DNA of 64,000 nt from Flectonema sp. DT1601 (lineage: Eukaryota > Euglenozoa > Diplonemea > Diplonemida > Diplonemidae), in the NCBI GenBank assembly GCA_964019425.1, contig OZ025785.1:519501-583500 (forward strand), in the 5' to 3' direction. Every line of letters begins with the position of its first letter. Within the stretch, counting starts at the first letter, position 1. This document shows, one piece after another, positions 19,154-30,375 of the stretch. The position numbers and the translations under genes were made by a program. The notes beneath the pieces were generated by a model. That model was not told where the DNA came from. It searched no databases and was given only the letters and a program-made list of their open reading frames with translations.

Positions 19154-20452
19154 ATGAAAACTACGGTACTTCCGTATGCTGCGAGTGTGATAACCGGAAG
19201 CAGGTTTAACAATGCGCTTGATTGGGGATTTGACTTTACAAGATATATTAAAATGCAGACTCCTACGATTTATTTTTATCATGCTCCTGAATGTGCTGTT
19301 TCTGATTTAATGCTTCAGATTATTGAACGTCTCGAAACCAGGTATCCGATGGTTAAATTTATTGGGAAAACAGTAGCGACATGCAATACGGATGATTTAG
19401 TTCCTAAGAAGAAGGAATTGAAAGCGTACAATGAGAGAGATGCTGGAATGCTCGTTGAAAATTTTGGATTTGACTCGTTTAAGTCATTGGAAGATGATGA
19501 ATTAATTTCAGTAAGAAAACAACTTTTAGAAATTGAAAAAAAGAATCCAACCAACTACATCACTACGGCAATGCAATTGAGAACGACACGCAACACGACG
19601 AACGCTATTCTGTCAGACTCGGAAACTGATAAACTCATTGAAAAGAATTCAGCTGAACTTTCATCTACTGGACATTGGCTTCCAGGAACGGTTTACTTCC
19701 TTGGAAGAATATACAACATTGATAGAGTGAAGATGCTTGAAGAGAAATTACAGTCAATGGAACTTCAGGGAGAAGGTGTTAGTGGATGTTGTTTAACAAG
19801 TGTAAAACCAACAAAATCACCAAAACTTTCTTCAATGGACGTCTGGATTTCACCAAGGAGCCCTTACAGCTACATCGCAATCTACCGATTAGCTCAGGAG
19901 TGGGACATCCGAGATGATGGTGTCTACTGGTGTGAGACAAAACTTAATTTAAGACCAACCATGCCAAGTGTCATGAGAGGGATTCCAATACCTCAAACGA
20001 AGAAGAGATTTATTCTGTTGGACTCGGCTAGAGTTTGCAGATACTTAGACATTCCATTCGGATTCATAGTCGATCCTGTAGGTGATTCTTCTAGTAATGT
20101 TCTTAAGATTTGTGCTCATCTTCAGAGAAATCCTGAAAAATACAATCCAGGAACGGATTTTAAATTCCTACTTGAAACAATGAAAGGTTGTTGGAGTCAG
20201 GGAGTTGACCTGACAAACGTTGCGAATCTCGTTAGAATTGGAGCTCCTTTAGGAATAAAATCAATACCAGAAATCCTTTCTGCTGATTCTGATTGGAAAA
20301 CAGATATCACAGCATGCACATCTGAATTAGCATCTGTCTCTCTATGGGGAGTTCCAAGTTTCAGCTATGGAGACAAAAGCTGTTGGGGTCAGGACAGAAT
20401 GTGGCTTGTTAAGCAATGGTGTGGGGTGGACACCCCTGGTCCTGAGATGTAG
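19154..20452 (+). CDS. Tandem thioredoxin-fold DsbA/HCCA-isomerase-like (GST-kappa-type) protein
   Basis: 432 residues. The second half (~225-430) matches the 2-hydroxychromene-2-carboxylate isomerase/GST-kappa family: DVWISPRSPYSYIAIYRLAQ, a region with D.ARVCRYLDIPFGF, and the C-terminal signature WGVPSFSYGDKSCWGQDRM. The first half (TIYFYHAPECAVSDLMLQII) looks like a second, more diverged thioredoxin-like domain. No CxxC is seen at the active-site position. A role in glutathione-dependent isomerisation or redox in mitochondrion or peroxisome is known for relatives and inferred here. A start at ATG 19253 (MQTPTIYF) is an alternative; the first 33 residues could be a targeting peptide. Confidence 0.8.
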   Translation: MKTTVLPYAASVITGSRFNNALDWGFDFTRYIKMQTPTIYFYHAPECAVSDLMLQIIERLETRYPMVKFIGKTVATCNTDDLVPKKKELKAYNERDAGMLVENFGFDSFKSLEDDELISVRKQLLEIEKKNPTNYITTAMQLRTTRNTTNAILSDSETDKLIEKNSAELSSTGHWLPGTVYFLGRIYNIDRVKMLEEKLQSMELQGEGVSGCCLTSVKPTKSPKLSSMDVWISPRSPYSYIAIYRLAQEWDIRDDGVYWCETKLNLRPTMPSVMRGIPIPQTKKRFILLDSARVCRYLDIPFGFIVDPVGDSSSNVLKICAHLQRNPEKYNPGTDFKFLLETMKGCWSQGVDLTNVANLVRIGAPLGIKSIPEILSADSDWKTDITACTSELASVSLWGVPSFSYGDKSCWGQDRMWLVKQWCGVDTPGPEM

Positions 20453-20474
20453 TTTTTTTTGTTTTTTAAAAAAA

Positions 20475-20620
20475 CAAAGTCTTATTAAAACTGACAATAA
20501 TAGTTAGGCAACACACCTGAGCCTCCTTTTAGCTTCTGTCAGTTTAAGTCGGTTCACCGGGGTTTTCGTTTGACACAAACAAAACAAACATTATCAAGTG
20601 TTATATTACTATTTTCAGTT
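20475..20620 (+). repeat. Dispersed ~110-150-bp repeat, copy B
   Basis: Shares CAGTTTAAGTCGGTTCACCG, GACACAAACAAAACA and GTTATATTA..ATTTTC with copies at 17377 and 57507. It lies just after the stop of the upstream gene, in what should be its 3' UTR. Confidence 0.7.
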
Positions 20621-21100
20621 TAGTTTTTTTTGAGTTGAATCCAAAAAAAAAAAAAAAAAAAAAAAATTTCCCCCTTGTTTCCTCGAGTTTCCTGCTACCC
20701 GAAAAAGGTTCAGGTACAGCTTACCAACGCGAGCATCCTACACGAGGATGGCCGTGTATTACTATTTTTCTATAATATTTTGTGTGATTTTTTTGAAATA
20801 CTATTTCCCTTACTCCACACAGAATCTCTTCATGGATGTTGACTCTAATTTTGAAAATATTTACGAAGACGGTCTCTGTTCTGTTACTCATTTCTAATTG
20901 GACTCTCCTATAAAGATAAATAACTTGTCACATATAAACCAATAGTGGAGTTTTTTTTTTTTTTTTTCATTGCCACTGATCATCTGTTCATTCACTTTTT
21001 CGATAGGAATTGCTCTTGATCAAAGTATTAAAGGGGAGTTTTTGTTATTTATTGTTACTCCTCGCAGGAAATTAATTTTTTAAAGTTTTTTAATAAAAAC
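20621..21100 (+). other. Intergenic with small hairpin
   Basis: Poly-A and T-rich sequence. Bases ~20722-20755 form a short hairpin (CATCCT / AGGATG). No gene is supported. Confidence 0.3.
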
Positions 21101-21319
21101 ATGGCGTCTGTTGATGATATAAAATATCTCGATGGTCATGAGGTTTGTGTATTCTTATTGCTACTGAGAAGGGGGGATATCTTTATACTGTATTACATCA
21201 CTTTAAAACAGATACCGAAGTTATATAATTCCTTATTGAAAGACTTATTAAAAGCAAAACCCATTGATGCAAATTTATGGATGCTGACTTGGTTTCAGAA
21301 TAGGATACCAGTTCAGTGA
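21101..21319 (+). CDS. RIIa/DPY-30-like docking-domain protein (two exons)
   Basis: Exons 21101-21142 and 21212-21319 encode 49 residues: YLDGHEIPKLYNSLLKDLLK followed by AKPIDANLWMLTWFQN. This is the RIIa dimerisation/docking pattern (YL..H.IP.LF..LL..LL..KP.DP..FL..WF) found in PKA regulatory subunits and many ciliary AKAP partners. The intron 21143-21211 is 69 nt (GTTTGT...AACAG), a multiple of three, and has no stop. An unspliced message would also be readable as 72 residues but would split the domain after HE. The protein is only the docking domain, suggesting an axonemal or radial-spoke adaptor. Confidence 0.75.
   Translation: MASVDDIKYLDGHEVCVFLLLLRRGDIFILYYITLKQIPKLYNSLLKDLLKAKPIDANLWMLTWFQNRIPVQ
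21143..21211 (+). other. Spliceosomal intron, length multiple of three and stop-free
   Basis: 69 nt, GTTTGT...AAACAG, phase 0. Removing it restores a canonical RIIa helix (YLDGHE joined to IPKLY). Confidence 0.75.
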
Positions 21320-21488
21320 GTCTTTGTTTTGATTAAATATTTACACTTGTTGAGGTACATGTATTTGTGTTGTTTTTTTTTTTTTTTTTTTTGGTTTTTT
21401 GTTGTGTTTGATTTCGTGTCATTTTTTTTTTTTTTTATAGAACCCCCCCCCTCTCCCCCTCTCCCCTCATCTCACTCCCTCCCTTAAT

Positions 21489-23330
21489 ATGAATCGGCCA
21501 TTGAACTATCATAAGGCAAAGAGATTATTGTTCCTGTCAAGAAGATGTTATGTAGGAATGCCGCCACCTCCTCCACCTCCACTTCCACCAATGCAACCAT
21601 CTGGTTATTATCAAAGCAGTGGAGCAGGACAACCATTAAATAATGGAGAACCACTTGTCGTTCAGGTTAAGGCAACTCGATTAGAAGTTGCTAGACAGCT
21701 TCTCTGGTTAGGTCTCACTGGTGGAGTTCTCGGTTATGCCTATTGGACATTAAGTACGACATGGGATCCGCAGAGCATGGCAAATGGTAAAACAGGTGCC
21801 TTTAAAAACGGAGAAGTCAAACCAACCGACCTAACAAACTTCACCGTCACATTCTCAGAAGTCTTAGGATGCGATGAGGCGAAGGAAGAACTTGAGGAAG
21901 TTGTTGATTTTCTTAAGAATCCTTCTAAGTACACAAGACTTGGCGGCAAACTCCCTAAAGGAGCACTCCTAGTAGGACCCCCAGGAACTGGTAAAACAAT
22001 GTTAGCCAAGGCAATTGCCAAAGAAGCAGGAGTTCCATTCTTTTATATGTCTGGAGCTGAATTTGATGAAGTATTTGTGGGAGTTGGGAGTAGGAGAGTG
22101 AGAGAACTGTTTGAGGCGGCTAAAAAAAATACCCCTTCACTTATCTTTATAGATGAATTGGATGCAATAGGAAGTAAAAGATCAACAAAAGACAGCTCAT
22201 ACCACCGTATGACACTTAATCAAATGTTGAGTGAAATGGACGGGTTTCTATCGTCGGATGAAGTGATCGTAATCGGTGCAACAAATACACCAAAAACACT
22301 TGATCCTGCCTTGACCAGACCTGGTAGACTCGACAGGATTATAACTGTAGACCCTCCAGACATAAAAGGACGAGAGGCGATCATAAAAATGTATTTAGAC
22401 AAAGTTAAAAAATCACCTGATATCTCAGCATTTACAATAGCAAAGGGTCTTCCTGGATTCTGTGGAGCTGATTTAAAGAACGTCGTTAACATAGCAGCTT
22501 TGAGAGCCGCGATGCAAAATAAAAAACAAGTCTCTGAAGAAGACTTGGAATACGCGAGAGACAGAGTCTCAATGGGTGCTGAAAATAGATCTAAAATAAT
22601 ACCTGAAAAAGAACGTAGGATTACAGCATGGCATGAAGCAGGACATGCCCTAACTGCCTTACTAAGTAAGGGTTCTGATCCAGTACATAAAGCAACTATA
22701 GTACCAAGAGGTGGTGGTATTCTTGGACTCGTCCTTCAATATCCAGAAGAAGACAGATATTCTCAGTCTCGTGAAATGATGGAAGCCAGACTAAAGGTTT
22801 GCTTAGCTGGTCGGGCTGCTGAAGAGCTTCTTTTAGGACACTCAGACGTTACTTCAGGAGCAGCAAGTGATTTTCAACAAGCAACATCACTAGCAAGAAC
22901 TATGGTTAGACAGTACGGCATGGATGAAAAGGGTGTCGGGGTAGTTGATTACTCAACAACCATGACATTGGAAGGAAGATATTTATCAGAAGAGACAAAG
23001 CAAAAGATTGAGGTATGAATTCCTTCCTTTCTTTATCATTTTCACTCTTTTATTTAATAACAATCAACACAGGCTGCAACCAGACATCTTTTAGACGATA
23101 GCTATGAATATTGTACTAAACTACTACTAAACAATAAACCAACACTGAAAGCTATTGCTGAAGCACTTCTATTACACGAGACTCTTGACTCAGTTCAATT
23201 AGCAACTCTACTTAAAGGTGGTACTTTAGGACCTCCAAAACCAACCATCTCAACAGCGAGTGGAAAGTCAAAGCAATCAGCGACACAGTCACGTACTTCT
23301 GGTTCAGATAAAAATAGTTCGTTTGTTTAG
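21489..23330 (+). CDS. YME1: Mitochondrial i-AAA protease (FtsH/YME1-type)
   Basis: Exons 21489-23012 and 23073-23330 give 593 residues. The N-terminus is basic (KAKRLLFLSRR, probable mitochondrial presequence), then a Pro-rich stretch, and one membrane span (~74-96, LLWLGLTGGVLGYAYWTL). The AAA domain has Walker A GPPGTGKT (163-170), Walker B FIDELD (220-225) and the SRH TRPGRLDRI. The M41 zinc motif is HEAGH (382-386), and the third ligand region is DVTSGAASDFQQAT. One span with the catalytic part following is the i-AAA layout. It degrades inner-membrane proteins in the intermembrane space. The 60-nt intron is phase 0. The second exon adds the usual helical end plus a Ser/Thr-rich tail. Confidence 0.93.
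23013..23072 (+). other. Spliceosomal intron in the i-AAA protease gene
   Basis: 60 nt, GTATGA...AACACAG, phase 0. The downstream frame encodes the expected FtsH C-terminal helices (AATRHLLDDSYEYC). Confidence 0.85.
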
Positions 23331-24159
23331 ATGTTTGTTGTTTTACTTGATGATTGCTTGTTTGAATAAGTACCCGTGTGGTAACATAGACAGGAGAGAG
23401 AGGGAAAAAAAAAAATGAATTACAGTAATCTCATAGAGAAGTAGTTCTTTGATTTTTTTTTTTTTTTTTTGTATATTTAAACCTCTCGTTTACGCAATGC
23501 GTTTTTTTTTTTTTTTTTTAAATTTTTTTTTTAATCCGCTGTTTCCCGTCGGGAAATTGCTGAGACGAAGGGCAGTGATGTGTCTTCTCCAAACTTTTGG
23601 GTGGACTCCCTTATTTTTATTTTAATGTGTCTCATTGAGAAGGGATTTTAAAAAAAAAAAAAAAAAAATTGGATGTTGACAAGAACACAGATAATCCTTT
23701 ATATGTTTTTACGATCTGACGGGTCTGACATGGATGGTTCGGCGCACTTCTTTTTTTTTTTTGCTGAATATAATTTAGATTTTATCAAGGAAGAATTTCG
23801 ATTTTCAAAAAAAAAAAAAAAAAAAAAATTAACTGTTTGTTAGTTTTCTTCACATCACGCTGTGGGGCCTGGGCAAGCTCATGGCACCTGTTGAAAAATC
23901 ACAACATCCCTTGTGCCTGTTGGTACTTCCCAAGCTAGGTGTGTTATATGAGACAGGAAGTTTTTTTTTTTTTTTTTTTTTGTTGGTTTCATTGGTTCTA
24001 TTAGTTTGTGTGTTTGTTGTTCTACTATCGCAGCTGATGGTGAAGGACGTTATTGTGTCGTGGATGACACACCCTCTATTTTTAAAAAAACAATTTTTCT
24101 TACATTTAGTTAGAATCAATAATTCGTTCCCCACCTGCTTGGGCTATCCCACAAGTAAA

Positions 24160-24192
<33 letters not shown>

Positions 24193-24530
24193 TTTGTTTT
24201 TGTTTCTGTGTTCTAGAATTGCGGTGAAATCGCTATCAGACGAAAAAAAAAAAAAAAAAAAAGGTAGTGCAAAAAATTGTTACAAGAAAAAAAAAAAAAA
24301 GAGCAAGAAAAAAAAACAAAACAAAAAAGAACGAGAGAATAATCCTTTCTGCTTATACTTATTCCGTTCGACTGCGATTGTTATTCTGTTTTTTCATGAT
24401 ACTTGTTATCATCCTGACAGGTAGGAGGGTTTACACATTTAATGAAACTGCAACATTCTAAATCATTTATTATTATTGTAATCAATTACCAAAAAAAAAA
24501 AGAGAAAACAGGGAAAAAAAAAAAAAAAAG
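23331..24530 (+). other. Homopolymer-rich intergenic
   Basis: 1.2 kb with at least ten A or T runs of 12-20 bases. A weak inverted pair (TTCCCAAGCTAGGTG near 23927 and CACCTGCTTGGGC near 24130) may mark a small decayed element. Acceptor-like CATCCTGACAG ends at 24420, about 110 bases before the next ATG. No gene is supported. Confidence 0.35.
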
Positions 24531-25124
24531 ATGCCACAGCATGAAGAACTTCCTCAGAGAGAAAGAAAGTCTCGCAGGCCTTTAAAAGAAACGAAATCGG
24601 TCCAACCAGCAGTAGAAGAAGAGAGAGATGATGATATAAATAATTACACAGAGGAATGTCCGATTAATAGAATTTCAAAATTTGAATATTTAGATCACAC
24701 GGCAGATATCCAAGTTCATAGTTGGGGAGATAGTCTGATTGAAGCATTTGAAAATCAATGTCTGGGAATGTACGACTACATGACTGACAGAGCTCTTGTT
24801 AATCCTTCTCAGTCTCGTCAATTTTCTGTTGAGGGTGCTCATGATATTTCATCATTACTATTCAGGTTTATGGATGAAATGCTTTTCGTATTCTCAGCTG
24901 ATCTATTCACTGTTCACGACTGTAAGATAACTTCAATAGACTTAGTTAATTGGTCACTCTCAGGAATGGTTTGGGGTGAACAGTGGGATTCAAAAAAACA
25001 CACAATCGGAACAGAAATCAAAGCAATCACATTCGGTTCTCTTGAAGTCCTCCAACCTGGTGATTCTGTTAATCCTGTTGAACATAAAGATGAATGGAAC
25101 GCGTATATCATTCTCGATATTTGA
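24531..25124 (+). CDS. Archease (RtcB tRNA-ligase cofactor)
   Basis: 197 residues. After a ~45-residue polar N-terminal extension comes the archease fold: FEYLDHTADIQVHSWGDSL at ~51-69 with the invariant DHTAD, the middle SSLLFRFMDEMLFVFSAD, and the closing WNAYIILDI, which matches the usual family ending. Archease promotes guanylylation and turnover of RtcB, the ligase that joins tRNA halves after intron removal (and some mRNA such as XBP1 in animals). Length beyond the N-terminal extension is typical (~140 aa). Confident. Confidence 0.93.
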   Translation: MPQHEELPQRERKSRRPLKETKSVQPAVEEERDDDINNYTEECPINRISKFEYLDHTADIQVHSWGDSLIEAFENQCLGMYDYMTDRALVNPSQSRQFSVEGAHDISSLLFRFMDEMLFVFSADLFTVHDCKITSIDLVNWSLSGMVWGEQWDSKKHTIGTEIKAITFGSLEVLQPGDSVNPVEHKDEWNAYIILDI

Positions 25125-25389
25125 ATAATCGGAGAATAAATTATTTAAGAACGTTGATTTTCTCTTCTAACCCGCATGCGCAACTGCGCCTTTCTTTTTT
25201 TTAAAAAAGTTATTTCCTATTTTATAATTATTTACTTAATTCACAGTCTCTGTACACCCACTTAGTAGTGTATAATGCAATTGATGGGATAGAACATAAG
25301 TAAAGTACGACATCATTCTAATAAAACTTTGGAAAAAAAAAAAAAAAAAAAAAAAAAAAGTGGCGAAAACGTTAACCAAAGAGTTGCTA

Positions 25390-26991
25390 ATGACTCCAAA
25401 ATTTATGGAGGGAAGTGATAATGAAGAAACGCTGCCGGATAGTCCGACTACTGTAGATTCAGGTAGTAGATTACCGAGTCAGGAAAGTTCAGTGAATGGA
25501 AAGAGTACGAAAAGTGGATCACCCAAACACAGACGAGAAGGAGAATACCCTGCTGGAGAGCAATCCAACGTTGCTAAACTGCTATGCGACAACAGCCTTG
25601 AAGAGTACTGTGAGATTATGGAGAAAGAAGGTTACGACGATATTGAGGATCTAATGGCACTCAGTGTTGATGATGCTAATGGTTTTAACTGTCTTATACC
25701 AAAAGCAGGTCATAGACGTAAACTAGCGAGACTGTTACAGGCTACTTCGAAGTCGAAAAGTCCAGCACCTCAACAACTACCACCAATGGTTCCAATACGG
25801 CAATCAGCAAGTCCAACAAATAGCATCGATGGTGAGAGATTAATTCCTCGACGATCTAGGACTACATCACCACCAAAACATAGAGACATATCACCACTGA
25901 CAGTCTCTCCTCCTCTTAGTAGGAACTCTCCTCCTCTTAGTAGGAACGCTTCTCCATCTTCAGTAGTCATTCAGCTTGATCAGACACAGTTAATGAATTT
26001 AGCTGGTCAGAATGGTACTGTTTTAATGCATAATGGTGGTAATAGATATATCTTTCAACCAATTCCTCAGGTGCCGGCGTATCAGCAGCCGACTGCAGCA
26101 ATGGAAGTGCTGTCTGAAAAGAGCTCAACCTTAGCGATTAGCGCTGATTCTGATACTGGTGAATCTCTATTGATTACTGGTGTTCCAGAGAAGAAACCAT
26201 CTCGACATCATAAAAGGCCTAGCTCTCCTTTAGAGGTAAGCGATTCACCCAACTCGTCACTCGCGGCAAGTCAATCTGCTCAAAGCGGAACATCATCCCC
26301 GCTATCATATTTAAATATGCAAGAACAAGGTAGATTTAAGGTAATTGTTGTTGGTGATGCTGGTACTGGAAAAACTTCATTTATTCATCAACTTGTTCAT
26401 CAAAAATTCGCTCCGAACACTAAAGCAACAATTGGATTAGATTGGAGAGAAAAACAATTTAAAATTCAAGGAGGATACGTGACCATACAATTTTGGGATA
26501 TAAGTGGACAAGAACGTTTCGCAAACGTTACGAGAGCGTATTACCAAGGAGCTCATGGGGCTATTGTTTGTTTTGATAGAAGTAATTTAAAGTCACTCGA
26601 AACAGTCTCTAAATGGAAGAAAGACATCGACAGTAAAGTATTCGTCGGTGGTGGTACAGACGGATATGTAATCCCATGTTTGTTATTGGCAAATAAATGT
26701 GATCTTCACAACAAGGGAGGGATAAGTCCTGATGATTTACAAGCTGTTTGTAGAAAGCATCGATTCATCTCATCATTTGAGACCAGTGCTAAATTAAACT
26801 ATAATGTGCAACCTGCAGCTGAATTTCTAATGCAGGCGATGATGAAAAATTCTGATGCTCCGCCTCCAACACATAACATCCCTATTTCTGGTGGTATTAA
26901 TTACATTCCACATGCTGTAGGTCCACAGTCAACTGCTACAACCCTTCGACCACCTCGAAAACAACGAAAAAGTGGAGGATGTTGTCAATAG
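25390..26991 (+). CDS. SAM domain fused to a Rab32-like small GTPase
   Basis: 533 residues from ATG 25390; a GTG-led frame extends to 25360 but ATG is expected. A SAM-like domain lies at ~57-118 (LEEYCEIMEKEGYDDIEDLM ... HRRKLARLL), then a Ser/Pro-rich linker. The GTPase is at ~314-490: G1 GDAGTGKTS, switch I T.GLDW, G3 WDISGQERFANVTRAYYQGA, G4 NKCD and G5 ETSAK. The WDISGQERF..VTR.YY segment is the Rab32/38 hallmark. The C-terminus GGCCQ carries two cysteines for geranylgeranylation. Rab32 relatives act on lysosome-related organelles and mitochondria. Fusion to an upstream SAM domain is unusual. Confidence 0.88.
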   Translation: MTPKFMEGSDNEETLPDSPTTVDSGSRLPSQESSVNGKSTKSGSPKHRREGEYPAGEQSNVAKLLCDNSLEEYCEIMEKEGYDDIEDLMALSVDDANGFNCLIPKAGHRRKLARLLQATSKSKSPAPQQLPPMVPIRQSASPTNSIDGERLIPRRSRTTSPPKHRDISPLTVSPPLSRNSPPLSRNASPSSVVIQLDQTQLMNLAGQNGTVLMHNGGNRYIFQPIPQVPAYQQPTAAMEVLSEKSSTLAISADSDTGESLLITGVPEKKPSRHHKRPSSPLEVSDSPNSSLAASQSAQSGTSSPLSYLNMQEQGRFKVIVVGDAGTGKTSFIHQLVHQKFAPNTKATIGLDWREKQFKIQGGYVTIQFWDISGQERFANVTRAYYQGAHGAIVCFDRSNLKSLETVSKWKKDIDSKVFVGGGTDGYVIPCLLLANKCDLHNKGGISPDDLQAVCRKHRFISSFETSAKLNYNVQPAAEFLMQAMMKNSDAPPPTHNIPISGGINYIPHAVGPQSTATTLRPPRKQRKSGGCCQ

Positions 26992-27230
26992 TAATCGCTG
27001 ACTGTCATTTGGGGGTTTTGACCATTTTTTCATGCGTCTCGTATTGTCATCCAAGTAGGGGGGGTGACACCAGAGATTTTTTTTTTTTTTTTTTTGTACT
27101 TACTACTAATTACTGTTTTTTTTAAAAAAAAAAAATTGACGAAAAAAGACTTTTAACAACACGAAACTCAATAATGCAGTTCGTTTTTAAATATTGAGGG
27201 TCGTCTGTCTCCTCTGTGAGAAGGCTATCA

Positions 27231-27269
<39 letters not shown>

Positions 27270-30200
27270 ACTTGAAGTCGCTACCTGTTGTTTTAGAGGT
27301 AAGCGGCACATTACCTTTAGTAGAAATTAAATTCTTAAGTTATTCTCCGGATTAAATTTTGTTTTTTATTTTTTTACTTTTCTTTCTTGATCGTTGCATC
27401 TTTCCTGTATAATTTGCCCACCACACGTTTTATTTATTTAAGTTTTTTTTTTTTCAAACCATCAATTAGGTTATTACCTCTGAGCCCTCATCAAGTTTTC
27501 TTTGAGAGACCACAACTGGAACTCGGTGTGGCATAAAAAAGGGAGAGACGTGGAAGAAGGGAAGAAAAATGACGTGGGTGTCCGTTGTGCGTGATTTTTT
27601 TTGTGTTTCAATGCCATTCGAAAAATGTGTAGAAGCCGATCGGGGGATTAATTTTCTATATCCCGTTTCTTTTTTCATTTTATGCGCAATGTCCTGCACG
27701 GTATTTTTTTGTCGTACTTTTTTTCTCAGTTTAGCCTTTTTACTTATCCTTGAGTATCTTAAATGTTTATTACTGACTTTTTTTTTTCCCTACGTTGTCA
27801 AACTACCACCCCTCTCGTGTGTTTTGTTTTTGTTTATATGGCTTATGCAGCATTTGTGCCCGAGTTCTTTTTTTTTTTTTCCCTTCCTGCGAGCTTTAAG
27901 ATTGTTCGCATGTACTCCAGTTCTCTAATTCTAATGTAGCGCCGTATAATTGCAATGCTTATTAATGAAGCCCAGGGAATTTTAACTGCCTCTCAATAAG
28001 CATGCAGTGCTCACAACCAATTTTTTTTTCTCCCTTTTTTTTTTTTTAAAAATGCGCAAACCGGAAAACAAAACCTACAAACTGTAACGTTGCTACTAAC
28101 TGGTTTCGGGGAAGAGATGCGTGTGGAACACGTCGGGTGGTTTTTTTTATTTAGTTTATCTGTCATAAAAATGATACACTCATGTGTGTAGTCATTGGAA
28201 CGTATTCTTATGTTATAACGTGTGCAGTATATAGCCGGGTGTGTTTTTTTTTTTTTTTTTTTGTTGTTGCGTGATTGCTGTGCTGGTAGTTAACAAGGAG
28301 CCTTACACATATCCGGTACAGAGATCGTGAAAGCACTTGACACAACCTATCTGAAGCAAGGATAAATAACAGTTTATTTCGTAATACGTTATATCTTCCT
28401 CCCTTTTCCATCATGAACGGTAAGCGCATCTGGAGAATGCACGTTGGCATTTCCTTCTACTCAATGCAAGTGTTTTTTTCTTTTTTTTTTTTTTGTTATG
28501 TCCCTATTTTGAAGTTCAAAGTGTGTCCTCTCATGTAGAAGGTTGTTCCCTTTTGTCGTTTCATATTTGGTATTCAACTACGATTTTTTATTTTCTTTTT
28601 TTTCCATCCCACTGTTTTGTTCCCTAAACGACAACAAAGATGTTGAAGGTGAGGAGCGTGTGCTTCATTGGTATACTTATTGAATTCTTTTTTAATAAAA
28701 AGAAAGGAATTAGAAAAAAAAAAAAACTTTAAACTCCGCGTGCAAGAAATTTAAAAAAAAAAAAAAAACTTAGAAAAATTCCTAACGAGAAAAGAAAAAA
28801 ATAAAAAAAATGTGTGTATCTTACCGAAAGGTTTTTGTTGTTCGTTTCCTTTTTCCTTCTCTTCCTGTGCCCCTTCTTATTACTTCTATTGTGATGGATG
28901 CCTGTTTGAGATGGTTTTGTGCGCAGTGCATCGACGTTTTGAAAATCTTCTCCTTTTAAAAAAAAAAAAAAAAATAGGGAAGGAATTCATTTTTTTTGTT
29001 CCGATTATGATGAACTTTTCCCAGTGAGTTTACGTTTACATTGGAATAGTCTCCTGTGTAGAAATCACTACCTAGAATCATTTTTTTTAAGCTGTTTTTA
29101 GCCTAACACTCTCAATTTGACCCAAAAATCGACTCTTTTACGAAGCAACACAGATGGGTTGATTGGTCAGCAATGAGAGACCTTTTTTTTTTTTTTTTTT
29201 TTTGACAGACATGCACAAAAATTAGGCAAAAAAAAAAAAAAAAAAAAAAAAGGGGAATCTATGCTACCACCCTCTCTTGTTCTGGTTCTGTACCTTTTTT
29301 TTTTTTTTTTTTTTTTTTTTTTCCCCTTCAAAAAAAAGAAATAGTTTTATTTCAAATCAGGTACTTTATGTTTTGAGAAGAAGTGTCCCTATTAAACTCG
29401 CTTCCCTCCTTTTTTTTTTTTTTTTTTTTAATTTTTTCTTTGATTAACAACTACAAATATTCTTGATGAACTAAACGTTGTTACTGTATTTACAATTGTC
29501 AAAGTTTTCACCCCCCTTTCGGTACCAATTGTTGATTTTCTTATATTGCAACCAGGTTTGGCAGAACCCTATTCTCGTTTTTTAGTCAGTTTTTCAAGTT
29601 GCTTTCCATTTAATATTAGTTATCAAGTTACTCCCCTTTTTTTTTTAAAAAAATTTTTTTATTGGGTTTAAAAAAGAAATCTTTACTATCAGTCAAACAC
29701 GTTATTTCTTTTCGCGTAGCGGTTTTATTTTTTTTCACCGAACGAAGTCGGGAGAGAGAGAAAGAGAGAAAGAGGGAGAGAAACACATTCAGATTTAGAT
29801 ATGTCAGTCTCACTGTTTGCGATACAATAAGAATAATTTATTTATATAAAAGGCTTTTTCTGAAAAGAAACTATTTATGTCAAGGTGTGTATTTCCCCCC
29901 CTTCCATTTAATATTAGTATCAAGTTACCCCCCGTGCACCAGTAATGCTGTCTGCGATCGACAAAAACATAACGCTTATCTGAAATGGTTTTAAAGGCTT
30001 TTTCTTCCTTGTTTTATGTAAACAGTAATTAGATGCTCTTGGGTTTTGAAAAAAAAAAAATAGAAAAAAATGGAAATATGAGAGAAACAAAGTCCTATAC
30101 TATATTATCACTTATGTTATTCTACGTCTCTTATCGTCTGTGAGAGTCTCACAGTTGCTGGTAGCGATATAACTGTTACCCTGTTGAGCTTTTCCTGACT

Positions 30201-30375
30201 TTTGGCTTCCTAGGCTTCGTAAATATATAAATGTAAGTCTGTGGAACTGCGTTTTTGCAAAATAGATCACCTCTCTTTTTTTTTTAAAAAAACAAAATAA
30301 AAAAAAAAAAAAACTCATATGCTACTGCTTTTGGTGGCCGTGTGTATGTTGTATTTTTATTTATTATTATTATTA
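26992..30375. other. Gene-poor, homopolymer-rich DNA
   Basis: About 3.4 kb dominated by A and T runs up to ~31 bases (27237-27267). ORFs here are simply phenylalanine- or lysine-rich readings of homopolymers. Features seen are a 9-bp stem hairpin at 27955-28003, a small GC hairpin near 28110-28130 followed by T8, a direct repeat (CCATTTAATATTAG, near 29609 and 29902), and sequence around 29477-29535 shared with 33270-33336. No host gene is supported. Confidence 0.5.
27955..28003. other. Inverted repeat / hairpin
   Basis: ATGCTTATT (27955-27963) and AATAAGCAT (27995-28003) form a perfect 9-bp stem with a ~31-nt loop, followed 18 bases later by a T run. It may be a small RNA or chance. Confidence 0.3.

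Noticed and set aside
25360-25389. GTG start for the SAM-Rab gene
   Set aside because: It follows directly on a poly-A run; ATG at 25390 is the first normal start in frame.
27569-27928. 119-codon Phe/Leu-rich frame resembling a membrane protein
   Set aside because: The hydrophobicity comes from T-runs; there is no conserved motif and no nearby acceptor with matching coding bias.
29662-29994. 110-codon frame with an RE-repeat in the gene-poor block
   Set aside because: Produced by a GAGA-rich tract and homopolymers; no domain.
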